DNA from: Bacteroidales bacterium
Lineage (GTDB): Bacteria; Bacteroidota; Bacteroidia; Bacteroidales; F082
Assembly: GCA_016936505.1 (NCBI GenBank)
Contig: JAFGXS010000005.1
Location: 1 to 64,000 of the forward strand
DNA length: 64,000 bases
Reading direction: 5' to 3'
The notes beneath the pieces are model-generated. The model had not been told where the DNA came from. It did no database searches and was given only the letters and a program-made list of their open reading frames with translations. How positions within the stretch are numbered: the first letter of the stretch is position 1; each line of letters starts with the position of its first letter. This document shows positions 23,092-33,529 of this stretch, piece after piece. The position numbers and the translations under genes are program-made.

Positions 23092-26000
23092 ATGGCTGGA
23101 TCATCAGAAACAACAAGATTAAGTAAAGCTGCCAGAGAGTTCAACATTAGTATGAATACTATTATTGAATTTCTTACCAAAAAAGGCTATACTCTTGAAG
23201 CCAAGCCAAACACTAAGCTTGAACCTGAAATGTATGACCTCTTGGTAAACGAGTTTCAAAACGAAAAAAAGGTTAAAGAGATTGCACATAAGAAAGGCCT
23301 GGAGTTTGTTGGAAAAGAAAGCATTAGCATAGAAAACAAAAAGGCTGAAAAAGAAGAAGTCGAGGATGAGGATTTTGAGCCCGTTGAAGAACTAATTATC
23401 AAATCCAGTACTGTTCATTTTCCTGAGAAAACCGAAAAGAAAGAGGTTCATGAAGAACCCAAAAAAGAAACTCCGGTTAAAGATAAACCTTCTGAAGTTA
23501 CTAATGAAACCAAGGCAAAGCCTTCTGTTGAAGAACTACCAAAAGTAGATAAACAAGAAGTTGAACCACAGGAAACTAAACCAGAAAAAGATTCAGAAGC
23601 TAAAGCCGAAGAAATAAAAGAAGAGGACGTTAAGAAAGAGGTTCAAAACAAAGAAGAAGAAAAAACGCCAGGGATTAAAGTTGTTGGTAATATTGATCTG
23701 GACAGTATTAATATGAGAACCAGGCCTTCTAAAAAATCTAAAGAAGAGAAGAGGAAGGAAAAAGAAGCAAAAAAACAACAACCTAGAAAAGAAGAATTTC
23801 CGGCAAAGGAAGAACAACCTGCACCTAAAAAAGCTGAAACTATTCAGGAAGTTAAACAAGAAAACAAAAATCAGAAAACCCTTACTGAACAACCTGTTCC
23901 TGAGAAAAAAGAAAAAGCCAGAGAAGATAATTTTATTCCAACCAAAGTTGAACGGTTGACCGGCCCTACTATTTTAGATAAGATTGAACTTCCAAACGAA
24001 GACAATAAAAAGAAAAAGCCTGTTGCCTCATCTTCCAATGCACTAAAAAACAAAAAGAAACGAAAAAGAATTCATTCAGACAATAAAGCTGATGATCAAG
24101 GAAACAACAACACGCGCCCGGAACATACAAACAGGCACAACGACAGGAGAAAAAACAACAAAAAACAGCATACTCCTGTAAAACAAGAACCTTCAGAAGA
24201 AGAAATTCAGAAACAAATCAAAGAAACGCTTGCACGTCTTTCTGCTCCAACCGGAAAGTCAAAAGCTTCCAAATACAGAAGGCAAAAAAGAGATAACATA
24301 TCTCAAGCATACGAAAAAGAATTAAAACAGCAGGAACAGGAAAAATCAATTCTTAAAGTAACTGAGTTCCTTACAGCTAATGAATTGGCCAATATGATGA
24401 GCATCAGTGTTAATGATGTAATTAAAACCTGTATGCAACTTGGCATGTTTGTTTCTATCAACCAGCGCCTGGATGCAGAAACCATTTCTTTCCTGGCCGA
24501 TGAATATGGCTACACTGTTAAATTTGTTGACGTTGACGAGCAAGAGGAACAGATAGTTGAAGAAGAAGACGATCCGGCAGATTTAGAAGGAAGAGCTCCT
24601 ATTGTTACTGTAATGGGACACGTTGATCACGGTAAAACCAAGTTACTTGATTATATCCGTAAGGCCAATGTTGTTGCTGGTGAAGCCGGTGGTATTACTC
24701 AGCATATTGGTGCTTACGAAGTTGCTACTGAAGCCGGAAAGAAAATTACTTTCCTTGATACTCCTGGTCACGAAGCCTTTACTGCAATGCGTGCTCGTGG
24801 CGCTAAAATTACTGACGTAGCTATTATCGTAATTGCTGCTGACGACAGTGTGATGCCTCAAACCAAAGAAGCAATCAACCATGCTCAGGCTGCCGGTGTT
24901 CCTATTGTATTTGCAATTAACAAAGTAGATAAACCTACTGCAAATCCTGATAGAATCAAGGAACAACTGGCCAACATGAATATACTTGTTGAAGATTGGG
25001 GCGGTAAATTCCAGTCACAGGAAATTTCAGCCATAACAGGTCAGGGTATTCCTGAACTCCTTGAGAAAGTATTACTTGAAGCCGAAATTCTGGAATTAAA
25101 GGCAAACCCGAATAAAATAGCAAAAGGCACTGTAATTGAAGCCAGTTTGGATAAAGGTCGTGGATACGTTGCTCAGATTCTGGTTCAAACCGGAACATTA
25201 AGCAAAGGTGACGTTGTAGTAGCCGGTCCGATTTATGGTCGTGTTAAAGCCATGTTTAATGAAAGATCTGTTCAGATCGACAGTGCCGGACCCAGTACTC
25301 CAGTATTGCTTTTGGGATTAACAGGTGCACCTCAGGCAGGAGACACATTCCAGGTTATGAAAGACGAAAGAGAAGCCAAACCAATTATTGCAAAACGTCA
25401 GCAATTAATGCGTGAGCAAAGCATTCGTTCACAAAAACACATTACACTGGATGAAATTGGTCGTCGTATTGCAATTGGTGACTTTAAAGAACTGAATATT
25501 ATTGTAAAAGGTGATGTTGATGGTTCTGTAGAAGCATTAAGTGATGCTCTGTTGAAGCTCTCAACAGAAGAAGTTCAGGTAAATATCATTCACAAGGCCG
25601 TAGGTGCTATTACAGAATCTGATATCCTTCTGGCATCAGCATCCGATGCTATTATTGTTGGATTCCAGGTAAGGCCAGTGCCCCAAGCACGCAAGCTGGC
25701 TGAAAAAGAACAAATCGATATTCGTTTGTACTCAATCATCTACCAAGCCACAGAAGAAATTGAAGCCGCTATCGAAGGTATGCTTACTCCAAAAACCGAA
25801 GAAAAAGTTACCTGTAACATTGAAATCAGAGACACCTTTAAGATTACTAAAGTCGGAACCATTGCCGGTTGTTATGTTCTGGACGGAAAAATCAATCGAA
25901 ACACCAGGGTTCGTCTGATACGAGATGGAATTGTAATTTATACAGGAACACTTGGATCTTTGAAACGATTTAAAGATGACGTTAAAGAAGTTTCTGCTGG

Positions 26001-26097
26001 TTACGAATGCGGTTTGAATATAGAAAACTTTAATGACATCAAAGTCGGAGATTACATTGAAGGTTTTGAAGAAGTTGAAGTATCAAGAAAAAAATAA
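23092..26097 (+). CDS. infB: Translation initiation factor IF-2
   Basis: A 1001-residue GTPase that delivers initiator tRNA to the ribosome. An N-terminal IF2 helical domain (RLSKAAREFNIS) is followed by about 300 residues of Lys/Glu/Pro-rich low-complexity linker (residues 90-400), typical of long Bacteroidota IF-2. A second IF2-N domain lies near 425-490. The G domain begins at about residue 505 with GHVDHGKTKL, then DTPGHEAF and NKVDKP. The C-terminal domains II to IV complete the factor. It starts 84 bases after nusA and ends with a strong hairpin terminator. Confidence 0.97.
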   Translation: MAGSSETTRLSKAAREFNISMNTIIEFLTKKGYTLEAKPNTKLEPEMYDLLVNEFQNEKKVKEIAHKKGLEFVGKESISIENKKAEKEEVEDEDFEPVEELIIKSSTVHFPEKTEKKEVHEEPKKETPVKDKPSEVTNETKAKPSVEELPKVDKQEVEPQETKPEKDSEAKAEEIKEEDVKKEVQNKEEEKTPGIKVVGNIDLDSINMRTRPSKKSKEEKRKEKEAKKQQPRKEEFPAKEEQPAPKKAETIQEVKQENKNQKTLTEQPVPEKKEKAREDNFIPTKVERLTGPTILDKIELPNEDNKKKKPVASSSNALKNKKKRKRIHSDNKADDQGNNNTRPEHTNRHNDRRKNNKKQHTPVKQEPSEEEIQKQIKETLARLSAPTGKSKASKYRRQKRDNISQAYEKELKQQEQEKSILKVTEFLTANELANMMSISVNDVIKTCMQLGMFVSINQRLDAETISFLADEYGYTVKFVDVDEQEEQIVEEEDDPADLEGRAPIVTVMGHVDHGKTKLLDYIRKANVVAGEAGGITQHIGAYEVATEAGKKITFLDTPGHEAFTAMRARGAKITDVAIIVIAADDSVMPQTKEAINHAQAAGVPIVFAINKVDKPTANPDRIKEQLANMNILVEDWGGKFQSQEISAITGQGIPELLEKVLLEAEILELKANPNKIAKGTVIEASLDKGRGYVAQILVQTGTLSKGDVVVAGPIYGRVKAMFNERSVQIDSAGPSTPVLLLGLTGAPQAGDTFQVMKDEREAKPIIAKRQQLMREQSIRSQKHITLDEIGRRIAIGDFKELNIIVKGDVDGSVEALSDALLKLSTEEVQVNIIHKAVGAITESDILLASASDAIIVGFQVRPVPQARKLAEKEQIDIRLYSIIYQATEEIEAAIEGMLTPKTEEKVTCNIEIRDTFKITKVGTIAGCYVLDGKINRNTRVRLIRDGIVIYTGTLGSLKRFKDDVKEVSAGYECGLNIENFNDIKVGDYIEGFEEVEVSRKK

Positions 26098-26116
26098 TTT
26101 TTCAGACCAAATAATT

Positions 26117-26149
26117 AAAGAGGTTCTCAAAAAAGGGGACCTCTTTTTT
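26117..26149 (+). terminator. Intrinsic terminator of rimP-nusA-infB
   Basis: AAAGAGGTTCTC and GGGGACCTCTTT pair with two G-T pairs around a loop of six A, followed by a T run. The hairpin lies between infB and the convergent histidine kinase stop codon. Confidence 0.85.
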
Positions 26150-27848
26150 ATTTCTTCAGAGTAAAATAGAATGTACAACCTGTTTTACCATCGCTGATTA
26201 CACCTGTCTCGCCTTCAAACCTATCAATAATACGCTGAACTATTGAAAGCCCCAGACCATGGCCAGAAACCTCTTTTGAGTGTCGCTCCAATCTTTTAAA
26301 TTCTGTAAAAAGAGATTGAATCTCTTCAGCACTAAGCCCTTTACCATTATCTTTTACCCAGTAAAGAATACGATCACCTTCATCGTCAAATCCAATCTCA
26401 ACAACAGGAGGCTTACCTCCGTATTTAATAGCATTGGCAATATAATTTGACCAAACTTCTTCAATCCAGGGTTGATAACAAGACACCTCTGTCCATTCGT
26501 CAGGTAGAATTATTCTGGCACTGGACTTAGCCACAAGATCACCTAAGCGTTCCAAAACATTATCAACAGCCAACACCATATTAATCGGTTCAAGTCGCAC
26601 ATTATCCCTGTTACGAACATCAGCCAGAAGCAATAATGCATCAACGATACTCATCATTTTATTAGCTCCCTGACTGATTGCCTGATAGGCTTCCACCATT
26701 TCATCACCTAATAAATGGCTTTCTTTTAGAAGCTCTATACGTGTCCATTGAGCTGCCAACGGACTTTTCAAATCATGGGCAACAGTATGGGCAAAGGCGT
26801 TCAGTTCGTTCAAAGTTTGCTTCAATTCTGTGATCTCGTACAACATAATGATATTGCCAATAGCATGATTCTTATTATTTAGTAAGGGAGTTTTCTGAAT
26901 TTCAAAAATTCGTTTTCCTGGTTCTAATATCAGCTCTGTCTTAATTTCTGGTGTATTTGGATTGGCTGAAAGAATCTTATTCAAGCCCGGCAAAACCTCT
27001 GAGACTGAAGTGCCCAAAACATTATTTTGTACTTTACCTATAATGTTTTCTGCTGTAGGGTTCATTTCTAGAATACGTAACTTATTGTCTATTAGAATTA
27101 CTCCAATTCTTACATTCTTAAAAACAAGATGATGAGCAACCGGAACAATATCAAACAGCTTATATTTCCATAGAAGAATTATTAATAAGATTCCGGCCAA
27201 CACAAATGTTAGTGGGGTTGGATCATATGATCCCAATGGTTTAAGCCCAGTAATATACAGCGAATTTGGAACCAGGATAATAATAATAAGTAGAGCTATC
27301 AGGAAGTTTTGTGTTTTGAAAAGTTTTGGACGGTGCATCACGCCCCAAACAAGGATAACAGAACCTGCTATCATACTTAGATATGCATAAACAGCCCACA
27401 GATAAAATCCAAGATTGTATACCTTATAAAACCGAACAAACCCGTTTTCTTCAATAAGACGGAAAGATTTGTAAAAAAAATCATGATCATTTACAAACAA
27501 TACCTGAGCAAAGGTGAGTATGGGAATTATTGCCAACAGGACAATGATTCGCTTTGTCAGCCAGCTATCATACTGTGCAAATGAAATCGCAAATAGCAGC
27601 CAAAAATATACTGAAGTTATATCGCCAAAATACTCTAACCTGAGCATAACAAACTTCCATTGTGGGTCAGTATTAAAAAATCCAAGCAGAAATCCTAGCG
27701 ACCAAATACCTGCCCCAAAAGCCATCAAGCTAAAGTAAGTAGTTCCTCGAGCAGGCCGCATTCTCCATCCTAATATAGCCACCAAAAATGAAGTAACAAC
27801 TGCCAGAACATAGATAGGAAAAACCGGTGTCAATTGCCATAAGTACAT
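26148..27848 (-). CDS. Orphan sensor histidine kinase with 7TM input domain and PAS
   Basis: A 566-residue membrane sensor kinase. Seven hydrophobic helices occupy residues 1-230 (7TM histidine kinase N-terminal type), followed by a PAS domain at about 245-345. The HisKA helix has the phosphorylated His in FAHTVAHDLKSPLAAQ. The ATPase domain has N box NYIANAIKYG, G1 DNGKGL and G2 GHGLGLSIV. No response regulator or output gene is adjacent, so the partner must be elsewhere. The small-molecule or membrane signal is unknown. It is monocistronic and convergent with infB. Confidence 0.9.
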   Translation of the reverse strand: MYLWQLTPVFPIYVLAVVTSFLVAILGWRMRPARGTTYFSLMAFGAGIWSLGFLLGFFNTDPQWKFVMLRLEYFGDITSVYFWLLFAISFAQYDSWLTKRIIVLLAIIPILTFAQVLFVNDHDFFYKSFRLIEENGFVRFYKVYNLGFYLWAVYAYLSMIAGSVILVWGVMHRPKLFKTQNFLIALLIIIILVPNSLYITGLKPLGSYDPTPLTFVLAGILLIILLWKYKLFDIVPVAHHLVFKNVRIGVILIDNKLRILEMNPTAENIIGKVQNNVLGTSVSEVLPGLNKILSANPNTPEIKTELILEPGKRIFEIQKTPLLNNKNHAIGNIIMLYEITELKQTLNELNAFAHTVAHDLKSPLAAQWTRIELLKESHLLGDEMVEAYQAISQGANKMMSIVDALLLLADVRNRDNVRLEPINMVLAVDNVLERLGDLVAKSSARIILPDEWTEVSCYQPWIEEVWSNYIANAIKYGGKPPVVEIGFDDEGDRILYWVKDNGKGLSAEEIQSLFTEFKRLERHSKEVSGHGLGLSIVQRIIDRFEGETGVISDGKTGCTFYFTLKK

Positions 27849-28151
27849 CTTAGTTTATTTAGTTTTCAAAAATGATTCTTATGCTTAATATTCATTTTCA
27901 TGCATGAATTGCAAAATCATTGTTTTTATAAAAGTGTTCAGCTGTGAAATTACAAACTTTTTTATTCGGTTTACTCAGACAATGTAACTCAATGTAGTTG
28001 AAAACATTTATTTTTTATCAGATAATAACTTAGGCAAATCACTGATTACCCAGATCCACTATGTAACTGAGAAAAAAAAGCCGGTTCTTACGAACCGGCT
28101 TCACAACAAATTAACCAATATTAACCTCTACAACTAATATTGTCTCTTTAA
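27849..28151. other. Intergenic region between the histidine kinase start and gapA end
   Basis: This 303-base stretch has no plausible gene. It carries the gapA terminator at 28070-28101, and the left half must include the kinase promoter. I see no other structure in it. Confidence 0.5.
28070..28101 (-). terminator. Intrinsic terminator of gapA
   Basis: AAGCCGGTTC and GAACCGGCTT form a perfect 10-bp stem with loop TTAC. On the minus strand it is followed by eight T, about 50 bases after the gapA stop. Confidence 0.9.
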
Positions 28152-29159
28152 TTATCCGAGCATTTTTTCCATCAAGTCAACAACGCGGGTTGAATAACCC
28201 CATTCATTGTCGTACCATGACAGTACTTTTACAGTTTTACCCTGTACCATTAATGCATCGGCATCATAGATTGATGAGTGGCTGTTATGAATAACATCCA
28301 CAGAAACGATGGGATCTTCGCAGTATTCAAGAATACCTTTCATTGGGCCTTCGGCTGCTTCTTTCATCGCTTGGTTTACTTCTTCTTTAGTTACTTCGCG
28401 TTTCAGGTTTACCACGAGGTCAACCAATGAACCGGTTGGTGTAGGAACACGGATTGCCATACCATCCAAACGTCCGTTCAATTCAGGAATAACCTTTCCT
28501 ACTGCTTTTGCAGCACCTGTTGTGGTAGGAATTTGTGAGACCGCAGCTGAACGGGCACGACGCAAGTCTGAATGAGGAGCATCCAAAATTACCTGATCGT
28601 TGGTATATGAGTGAACGGTTGTCATTAAACCATTTTCAATTCCAAAACGATCGTTCAGGACTTTAGCAATAGGAGCCAGACAGTTGGTAGTACAACTTGC
28701 GTTGGATACACACTGGTCTTCGTCGCGCAACATATCGTCGTTAACACCTAAAACAATCATATTATCAATCTGATCCTTTGAAGGAACAGTCAAAATAACT
28801 TTCTTAGCTCCGTTTTTCAGGTGATCGCCATAACCGCCTTTGTTGCTTTCTCTGGAACGAAAAACACCTGTTGCTTCAACAACAACATCAGGAGTTTGTG
28901 CCCATTTGATGTTGATAGGTGAACGTTCTGCTGTAATCGGAATAGCAACTCCGTTTACAATAATGCTGCTTTCGTCAAAATCTACAGTTCCGTTAAATTT
29001 TCCCTGTGTTGAGTCATATTTCAGCAAATGTGCCAAGGTTTTGGTGTCAGTTAAATCGTTAACACCTACGATTTCCATGTTGTTTCTTTCAAGAGCAATT
29101 TTGAACACGTTTCGACCAATGCGACCAAATCCGTTAATTCCAATTTTGATTTTTGACAT
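28152..29159 (-). CDS. gapA: Glyceraldehyde-3-phosphate dehydrogenase
   Basis: A 335-residue glycolytic/gluconeogenic enzyme converting glyceraldehyde 3-phosphate to 1,3-bisphosphoglycerate. The NAD-binding start INGFGRIGRNVF and the catalytic SNASCTTNC (the Cys of the thiohemiacetal) are intact. The C-terminal WYDNEWGYS is the usual motif. Position 33 of the NAD domain is followed by NDLTDT, typical of NAD-preferring enzymes. The gene is monocistronic with its own terminator and lies divergent from the large PPDK-like gene, sharing a 129-base promoter region. Confidence 0.97.
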   Translation of the reverse strand: MSKIKIGINGFGRIGRNVFKIALERNNMEIVGVNDLTDTKTLAHLLKYDSTQGKFNGTVDFDESSIIVNGVAIPITAERSPINIKWAQTPDVVVEATGVFRSRESNKGGYGDHLKNGAKKVILTVPSKDQIDNMIVLGVNDDMLRDEDQCVSNASCTTNCLAPIAKVLNDRFGIENGLMTTVHSYTNDQVILDAPHSDLRRARSAAVSQIPTTTGAAKAVGKVIPELNGRLDGMAIRVPTPTGSLVDLVVNLKREVTKEEVNQAMKEAAEGPMKGILEYCEDPIVSVDVIHNSHSSIYDADALMVQGKTVKVLSWYDNEWGYSTRVVDLMEKMLG

Positions 29160-29211
29160 GATACTGTTTTTTTTAATTTATTTTCTTGTACTCTTAATTC
29201 AGTTTAAGCAC

Positions 29212-29284
29212 TAACTTTGTCTTCAATGCATTTTGCGATGCAAAAATACTGATAAAAAAATTTCAAAATACCGAACCGGAGGAG
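29212..29284 (+). promoter_or_regulatory. -7 element and strong Shine-Dalgarno of the PPDK-like gene
   Basis: TAACTTTG (29212-29219) matches the Bacteroidota -7 element. GGAGGAG (29278-29284) is a near-perfect Shine-Dalgarno sequence four bases before the ATG at 29289, unusual in a phylum where most genes lack one. It fixes the start. Confidence 0.6.
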
Positions 29285-29288
29285 CGTC

Positions 29289-32200
29289 ATGGACAAAAAA
29301 TTCCAATCAAAAGCACTCGAAGCCAACCTGGCAGAAACACGTTATAAAGACATTAAAATACCCATTGATTTTCAGGAGTTTATAAATCTATCAAAAAAGT
29401 ACTACGGAATACACAAACGCGCAAACGATTGCATAATAGAATATCAGCATCCTTTTTCTAATAAAAAATTTGTTGTTGAAGAATTAAGAAAGATTTTGAT
29501 CGCGGATTATTGGTTCTATATCGGATTAGATTTTCCTGACAAAGCTTTCACTATTCCCTTATCATTACTCGAAAAATTACTAAATGATGATCTAACTTCT
29601 GTTGAATTGAAGGTTTTTATTATCAATACGCTGCTCGAGTTCACACAAAAACTATTTAATGAAAAAAACGATTATTATAATACGATTTTGAGTTGCTGCA
29701 AAGTATTAAAAAACGGACTCGACAAAAACAAAGTAAGTTATATACAGGCTTCGCGTTACTTCAAAAAACACCTCGAAAACATTTCCGCCGATCCTAAGCT
29801 TAGTGAAAATGCCTTCCAATTAACTTATAACATTTATTCTGCTTCTCTCGAATTTTGGGAAAATTCAACGCATACAGAAAAATGGTGCGAGCAAAAAAAA
29901 GACATCATTAAAGTCGATCTGAAAACACTAGATCAAAAAATTGGTGAATCCTATTTTAATGAACTTAACAACCTACTCCAAAAACAAAATACCTGGGAAG
30001 AGCTTACTCAGAATGTCCCTGATTATGATGATATAGCTGACCATTTTGCACAATCTATTGACCTGTTTCCCAGTTTTATTGAAAAGTTTTATTTCACATT
30101 TTATTTGTTGCAGCTCGATGGAATGAAAGACCACAGAGAGCGGTTAATCTGGACCATCAATAAAATGCTGGTTCAAACCATGGAGGAAATAAAACAAGAT
30201 GATATTCAAGACTTTATTGATCAGGTTTTTGATTATGCCGAAGGGCTTCGTGTAAGCCATACTTCTTCTGTATTAGACATTCTTCTTACTGTAGGAAAAA
30301 AAGTAATCGACCTGGATCAAAGTGAAAAAAAGAAACTGGTGAAACACACCGAAGCCAGATTGATTGAGTTTGGCTTTGAAACACCTGGCACTGTTTATGT
30401 TAACGAAGACTGGCAGTTGCACATCAACGAAAACCACATAAAAAACATCAGGGTTTGGCTGGAGCTTATTGAATACTCACAGTCGGAAATGGAGAAACTA
30501 CTTTCCGCTTTAATTGTGAACCTGAAACTGGGCGGGATTTTCATCAGCGACACTGATCTTTTTCAGCGCGAAATCACCAAAATTCTAAATTCAAACATCA
30601 CTCCATTTTACAAAAAAGTAAAACAACTTACACGCATTTTTCCTGTTTACTTCAATGAAATAGGTGCAGAAGGTGAAATCCGAAAAGTAACCACTACCAT
30701 GGATGAAACCTCCAAACGAGAAGACAAACTCATCCATTTTCTGCGCAAACAGGTTCATACCGAAAGCAACAATACGCTGATTGATTTAACACGTCGCATT
30801 TTTCAGTTTTGGTATGATGGGAACCTTGAACTATTGAAAAATACGCTACCAAAAAATGTTTACGACAGTATCGATTTGGAAGGAAGATGGTTCGCACCGG
30901 TTCATAACATGGTAAAAGAAATGGCTGAAAAGACAAAGTTATCGGCCAATAAACTGCTTGCTTTGGATGTAGAACCTTTTGAAAATTTGCTTTCTTCGCT
31001 ATCTGAAGCCAACAACGAAGACAAAGAACGCCTGCTTGATATCAGAGATTTATACGCTTATCTGAAAGAAAAATACTCTTTTGAAACGGTAAATATCATC
31101 AGTTTGCTTAGGCGCTTTTCTTACATTCCTGATGAAGAAGTTGCCAAACTGGAAGAAGCCCTGGAGGAAGAAAATATTGAAACTTCGTTGAAACTGATCT
31201 ACAGTTTCATGAACCATTTGAAAGAAATTATTTTCGACAATAAAGCCAGCGAGGCCTGGGAAAATATTTACCACAAAAGGCATATTGCTATTGGAATTCC
31301 CTCGATGTATGGTGTGTACCGCGAACCTAAATTTGAAGCACTCGGCTTAACTTTCCGGTTGGAAAAAGTGGCCACACGACTTATGGAAAAAGTGGTTCAG
31401 CACATTAACCTCAATTATATTTCGGGGAAAACCCTGAAAGAAATTTATGTCATTCTTGATTACTTCAGAGAAGGACTCGAACTCGACGGTATCACTAACC
31501 AGAGTTTCAATGCAAACCTGCTGATGCTGAAATACAGCCTGGTTTCACAAAGTTTTTCTTTCGATCAGTATATCAATATTTTTCAGTTTATTGCGGATGA
31601 CGTTAAGAAAACTCTGATTAAATATTTCCTAAAAACCTATGAGGTACCTCTTAAAATAATAGTTCCACAGCTTTTTGATAAAGAAAACCGACTAACGCCA
31701 AAACAGAAACACGATTTAATCAACAAAAATTCGGAAGAGTTTTACAGAACTATTATTTCTGAAGCTTTCCTGATGCAACCTCTGGATAATTTCATTCTGA
31801 AGATTGTTGATTCGCTCAGACAAATGGCTGACAATTTGCCTCAGGAAATGATCAAAGAAATTATGTCGTACAATTCGGATCTGATTATTGCCCGTTTAGC
31901 CAGACCCAACCCAAGCCTAGACAACCAGGTATTTTTGGGTTCCAAGGCATATCATTTAAAAATCTTACGCATGGCCGGTTTTCCTGTTCCTCCAGGGTTT
32001 GTGCTTACAACAGAAGCATTTCGCCGACATCAGGCTATTACGGGACATGAGGAGTTAAGAAAGGAAATGTATCAAATGATCAGGAACCATCTTAATTTGG
32101 TTGAAAAAGTTACCCAAAATGAATTTGGAAATCCTGAGAACCCGTTACTTTTGTCTGTTCGCTCAGGAACTGCTATTTCCATGCCCGGAGCTATGGATAC

Positions 32201-33413
32201 CCTACTGAATGTGGGTATGAATGATGAAATTACCGAAAGCCTAAGCAAAATTTCTGGTTTCGAATGGTCGGCATGGGATTCCTACCGACGCTTGTTACAA
32301 AGCTGGGGCATGGCTTACGGATTGACACGAGATGAGTTTGATGCCATCATCAATCAGTTCAAAATAGATTACAAAGTAGATCAAAAAGGAAACTTTTCGC
32401 CTGCAACCATGAAAAAGCTAGCTTTTACCTATAAGCAAAAACTAGCTGAGAACCAGATTTATTTTGAAGAAGATGTGTTTAAGCAACTCATAACCATTAT
32501 CAATTTAGTCATCGAGTCATGGTCGTCCAAAAGGGCTATCGTTTATCGAGAACACCTTCAGATTGCTGACGAATGGGGAACCGCAGTAATTGTTCAAAAA
32601 ATGATTTTCGGAAACAAAAAAAGCAGTTCCGGTAGTGGTGTCGTGTTCACACAGCACCCAAAAAATCCACGGCAAAGTGTTCACCTGTATGGTGACTTTA
32701 CTTTCCAGAGTCAGGGAGAAGATATTGTAGCCGGGTTGGTAAAACCATTCCCGGTAAGTAAATCACAATTAACCGACAACCAAAATGGACAAATGACTCT
32801 TGAAGAAATGTATCCGGAGCTGTATAAAAGATTGTATGAAATTGCCGTTGAACTAACAGAAGACCTTGGCTATAACCCCCAGGAAATTGAATTTACTTTT
32901 GAATCGGAAGATCCTGACGATTTGTATATTCTGCAAATCAGAGATATGGATATGGCTACTTTCCGGACTTCATACCGCTTTGTGAAGCCTATTAATAAAA
33001 TGAAACTTTCGGGAAGAGGCATCGGAATTGGCGGAGGCGCATTGAATGGCCGTGTTGCCATCGATATGCACGACATAGAAACAATCCACCAAAAATATCC
33101 CGGAGAATCTGTTGTATTAATTCGGCCCGACACGGTTCCCGATGACATTGGTATGATTTTCGAAGCCGACGCTCTTCTTACGGCAAAAGGTGGAGCTACT
33201 TCTCATGCTGCCGTTACCGCTGTTCGGTTAGGAAAAACGTCTGTTGTTAACTGCACTGGTTTGTTGGTTTACGAAAAGGAAAAGTATTGTCAGCTGAACA
33301 AAGATATATTTCATGTGGGAGACAAAATTTCGCTCGACGGGCATTTAGGAAATATTTACAAGGGTCATACCAATATCGAAACCGGAGACGAACCTATTGA
33401 ATTCCATTTCTAA
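29289..33413 (+). CDS. PEP-synthase/PPDK-like ATP-grasp and phosphohistidine protein with a long unknown N-terminus
   Basis: A 1374-residue cytosolic protein. Residues about 870-1210 form a pyruvate phosphate dikinase-type ATP-grasp domain, with LGSKAYHLKILRMAGFPVPPGF, SVRSGTAISMPGAMDTLLN and a glutamate/arginine-rich QIRDMD end. A swivel domain follows with the phosphorylated histidine in GGATSHAA (His1306). The C-terminal PEP/pyruvate TIM barrel of PPDK is missing, and the chain ends about 50 residues after the swivel. The first 860 residues are mostly helical and I do not recognise them. It may phosphorylate another substrate or a partner protein. It is not a complete PPDK. A strong Shine-Dalgarno precedes it. 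Confidence 0.85.
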   Translation: MDKKFQSKALEANLAETRYKDIKIPIDFQEFINLSKKYYGIHKRANDCIIEYQHPFSNKKFVVEELRKILIADYWFYIGLDFPDKAFTIPLSLLEKLLNDDLTSVELKVFIINTLLEFTQKLFNEKNDYYNTILSCCKVLKNGLDKNKVSYIQASRYFKKHLENISADPKLSENAFQLTYNIYSASLEFWENSTHTEKWCEQKKDIIKVDLKTLDQKIGESYFNELNNLLQKQNTWEELTQNVPDYDDIADHFAQSIDLFPSFIEKFYFTFYLLQLDGMKDHRERLIWTINKMLVQTMEEIKQDDIQDFIDQVFDYAEGLRVSHTSSVLDILLTVGKKVIDLDQSEKKKLVKHTEARLIEFGFETPGTVYVNEDWQLHINENHIKNIRVWLELIEYSQSEMEKLLSALIVNLKLGGIFISDTDLFQREITKILNSNITPFYKKVKQLTRIFPVYFNEIGAEGEIRKVTTTMDETSKREDKLIHFLRKQVHTESNNTLIDLTRRIFQFWYDGNLELLKNTLPKNVYDSIDLEGRWFAPVHNMVKEMAEKTKLSANKLLALDVEPFENLLSSLSEANNEDKERLLDIRDLYAYLKEKYSFETVNIISLLRRFSYIPDEEVAKLEEALEEENIETSLKLIYSFMNHLKEIIFDNKASEAWENIYHKRHIAIGIPSMYGVYREPKFEALGLTFRLEKVATRLMEKVVQHINLNYISGKTLKEIYVILDYFREGLELDGITNQSFNANLLMLKYSLVSQSFSFDQYINIFQFIADDVKKTLIKYFLKTYEVPLKIIVPQLFDKENRLTPKQKHDLINKNSEEFYRTIISEAFLMQPLDNFILKIVDSLRQMADNLPQEMIKEIMSYNSDLIIARLARPNPSLDNQVFLGSKAYHLKILRMAGFPVPPGFVLTTEAFRRHQAITGHEELRKEMYQMIRNHLNLVEKVTQNEFGNPENPLLLSVRSGTAISMPGAMDTLLNVGMNDEITESLSKISGFEWSAWDSYRRLLQSWGMAYGLTRDEFDAIINQFKIDYKVDQKGNFSPATMKKLAFTYKQKLAENQIYFEEDVFKQLITIINLVIESWSSKRAIVYREHLQIADEWGTAVIVQKMIFGNKKSSSGSGVVFTQHPKNPRQSVHLYGDFTFQSQGEDIVAGLVKPFPVSKSQLTDNQNGQMTLEEMYPELYKRLYEIAVELTEDLGYNPQEIEFTFESEDPDDLYILQIRDMDMATFRTSYRFVKPINKMKLSGRGIGIGGGALNGRVAIDMHDIETIHQKYPGESVVLIRPDTVPDDIGMIFEADALLTAKGGATSHAAVTAVRLGKTSVVNCTGLLVYEKEKYCQLNKDIFHVGDKISLDGHLGNIYKGHTNIETGDEPIEFHF

Positions 33414-33515
33414 AAAACAAACAACTTAACATACAACTGTTTACAAAATTTAATGCATTGATTTTTCTTTGATTTTTCTTGATACGGACAAATGTTGAGA
33501 TGACTGTTTTTGTCG

Positions 33516-33523
33516 TATTTTTG
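33516..33523 (+). promoter_or_regulatory. -7 element TATTTTTG before lepA
   Basis: Matches TAnnTTTG and ends six bases before the lepA ATG at 33530, so the transcript would be leaderless or nearly so. Confidence 0.45.
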
Positions 33524-33529
33524 CCGCCT

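Noticed and set aside
23590-24060. Antisense frames and Lys/Glu-rich repeats in infB
   Set aside because: These come from the low-complexity linker of IF-2, a normal feature of the family, and are not separate genes or mobile repeats.
29289-33413. Annotation as a complete pyruvate phosphate dikinase
   Set aside because: The PEP/pyruvate-binding C-terminal barrel is absent and the N-terminal 860 residues are not PPDK sequence.
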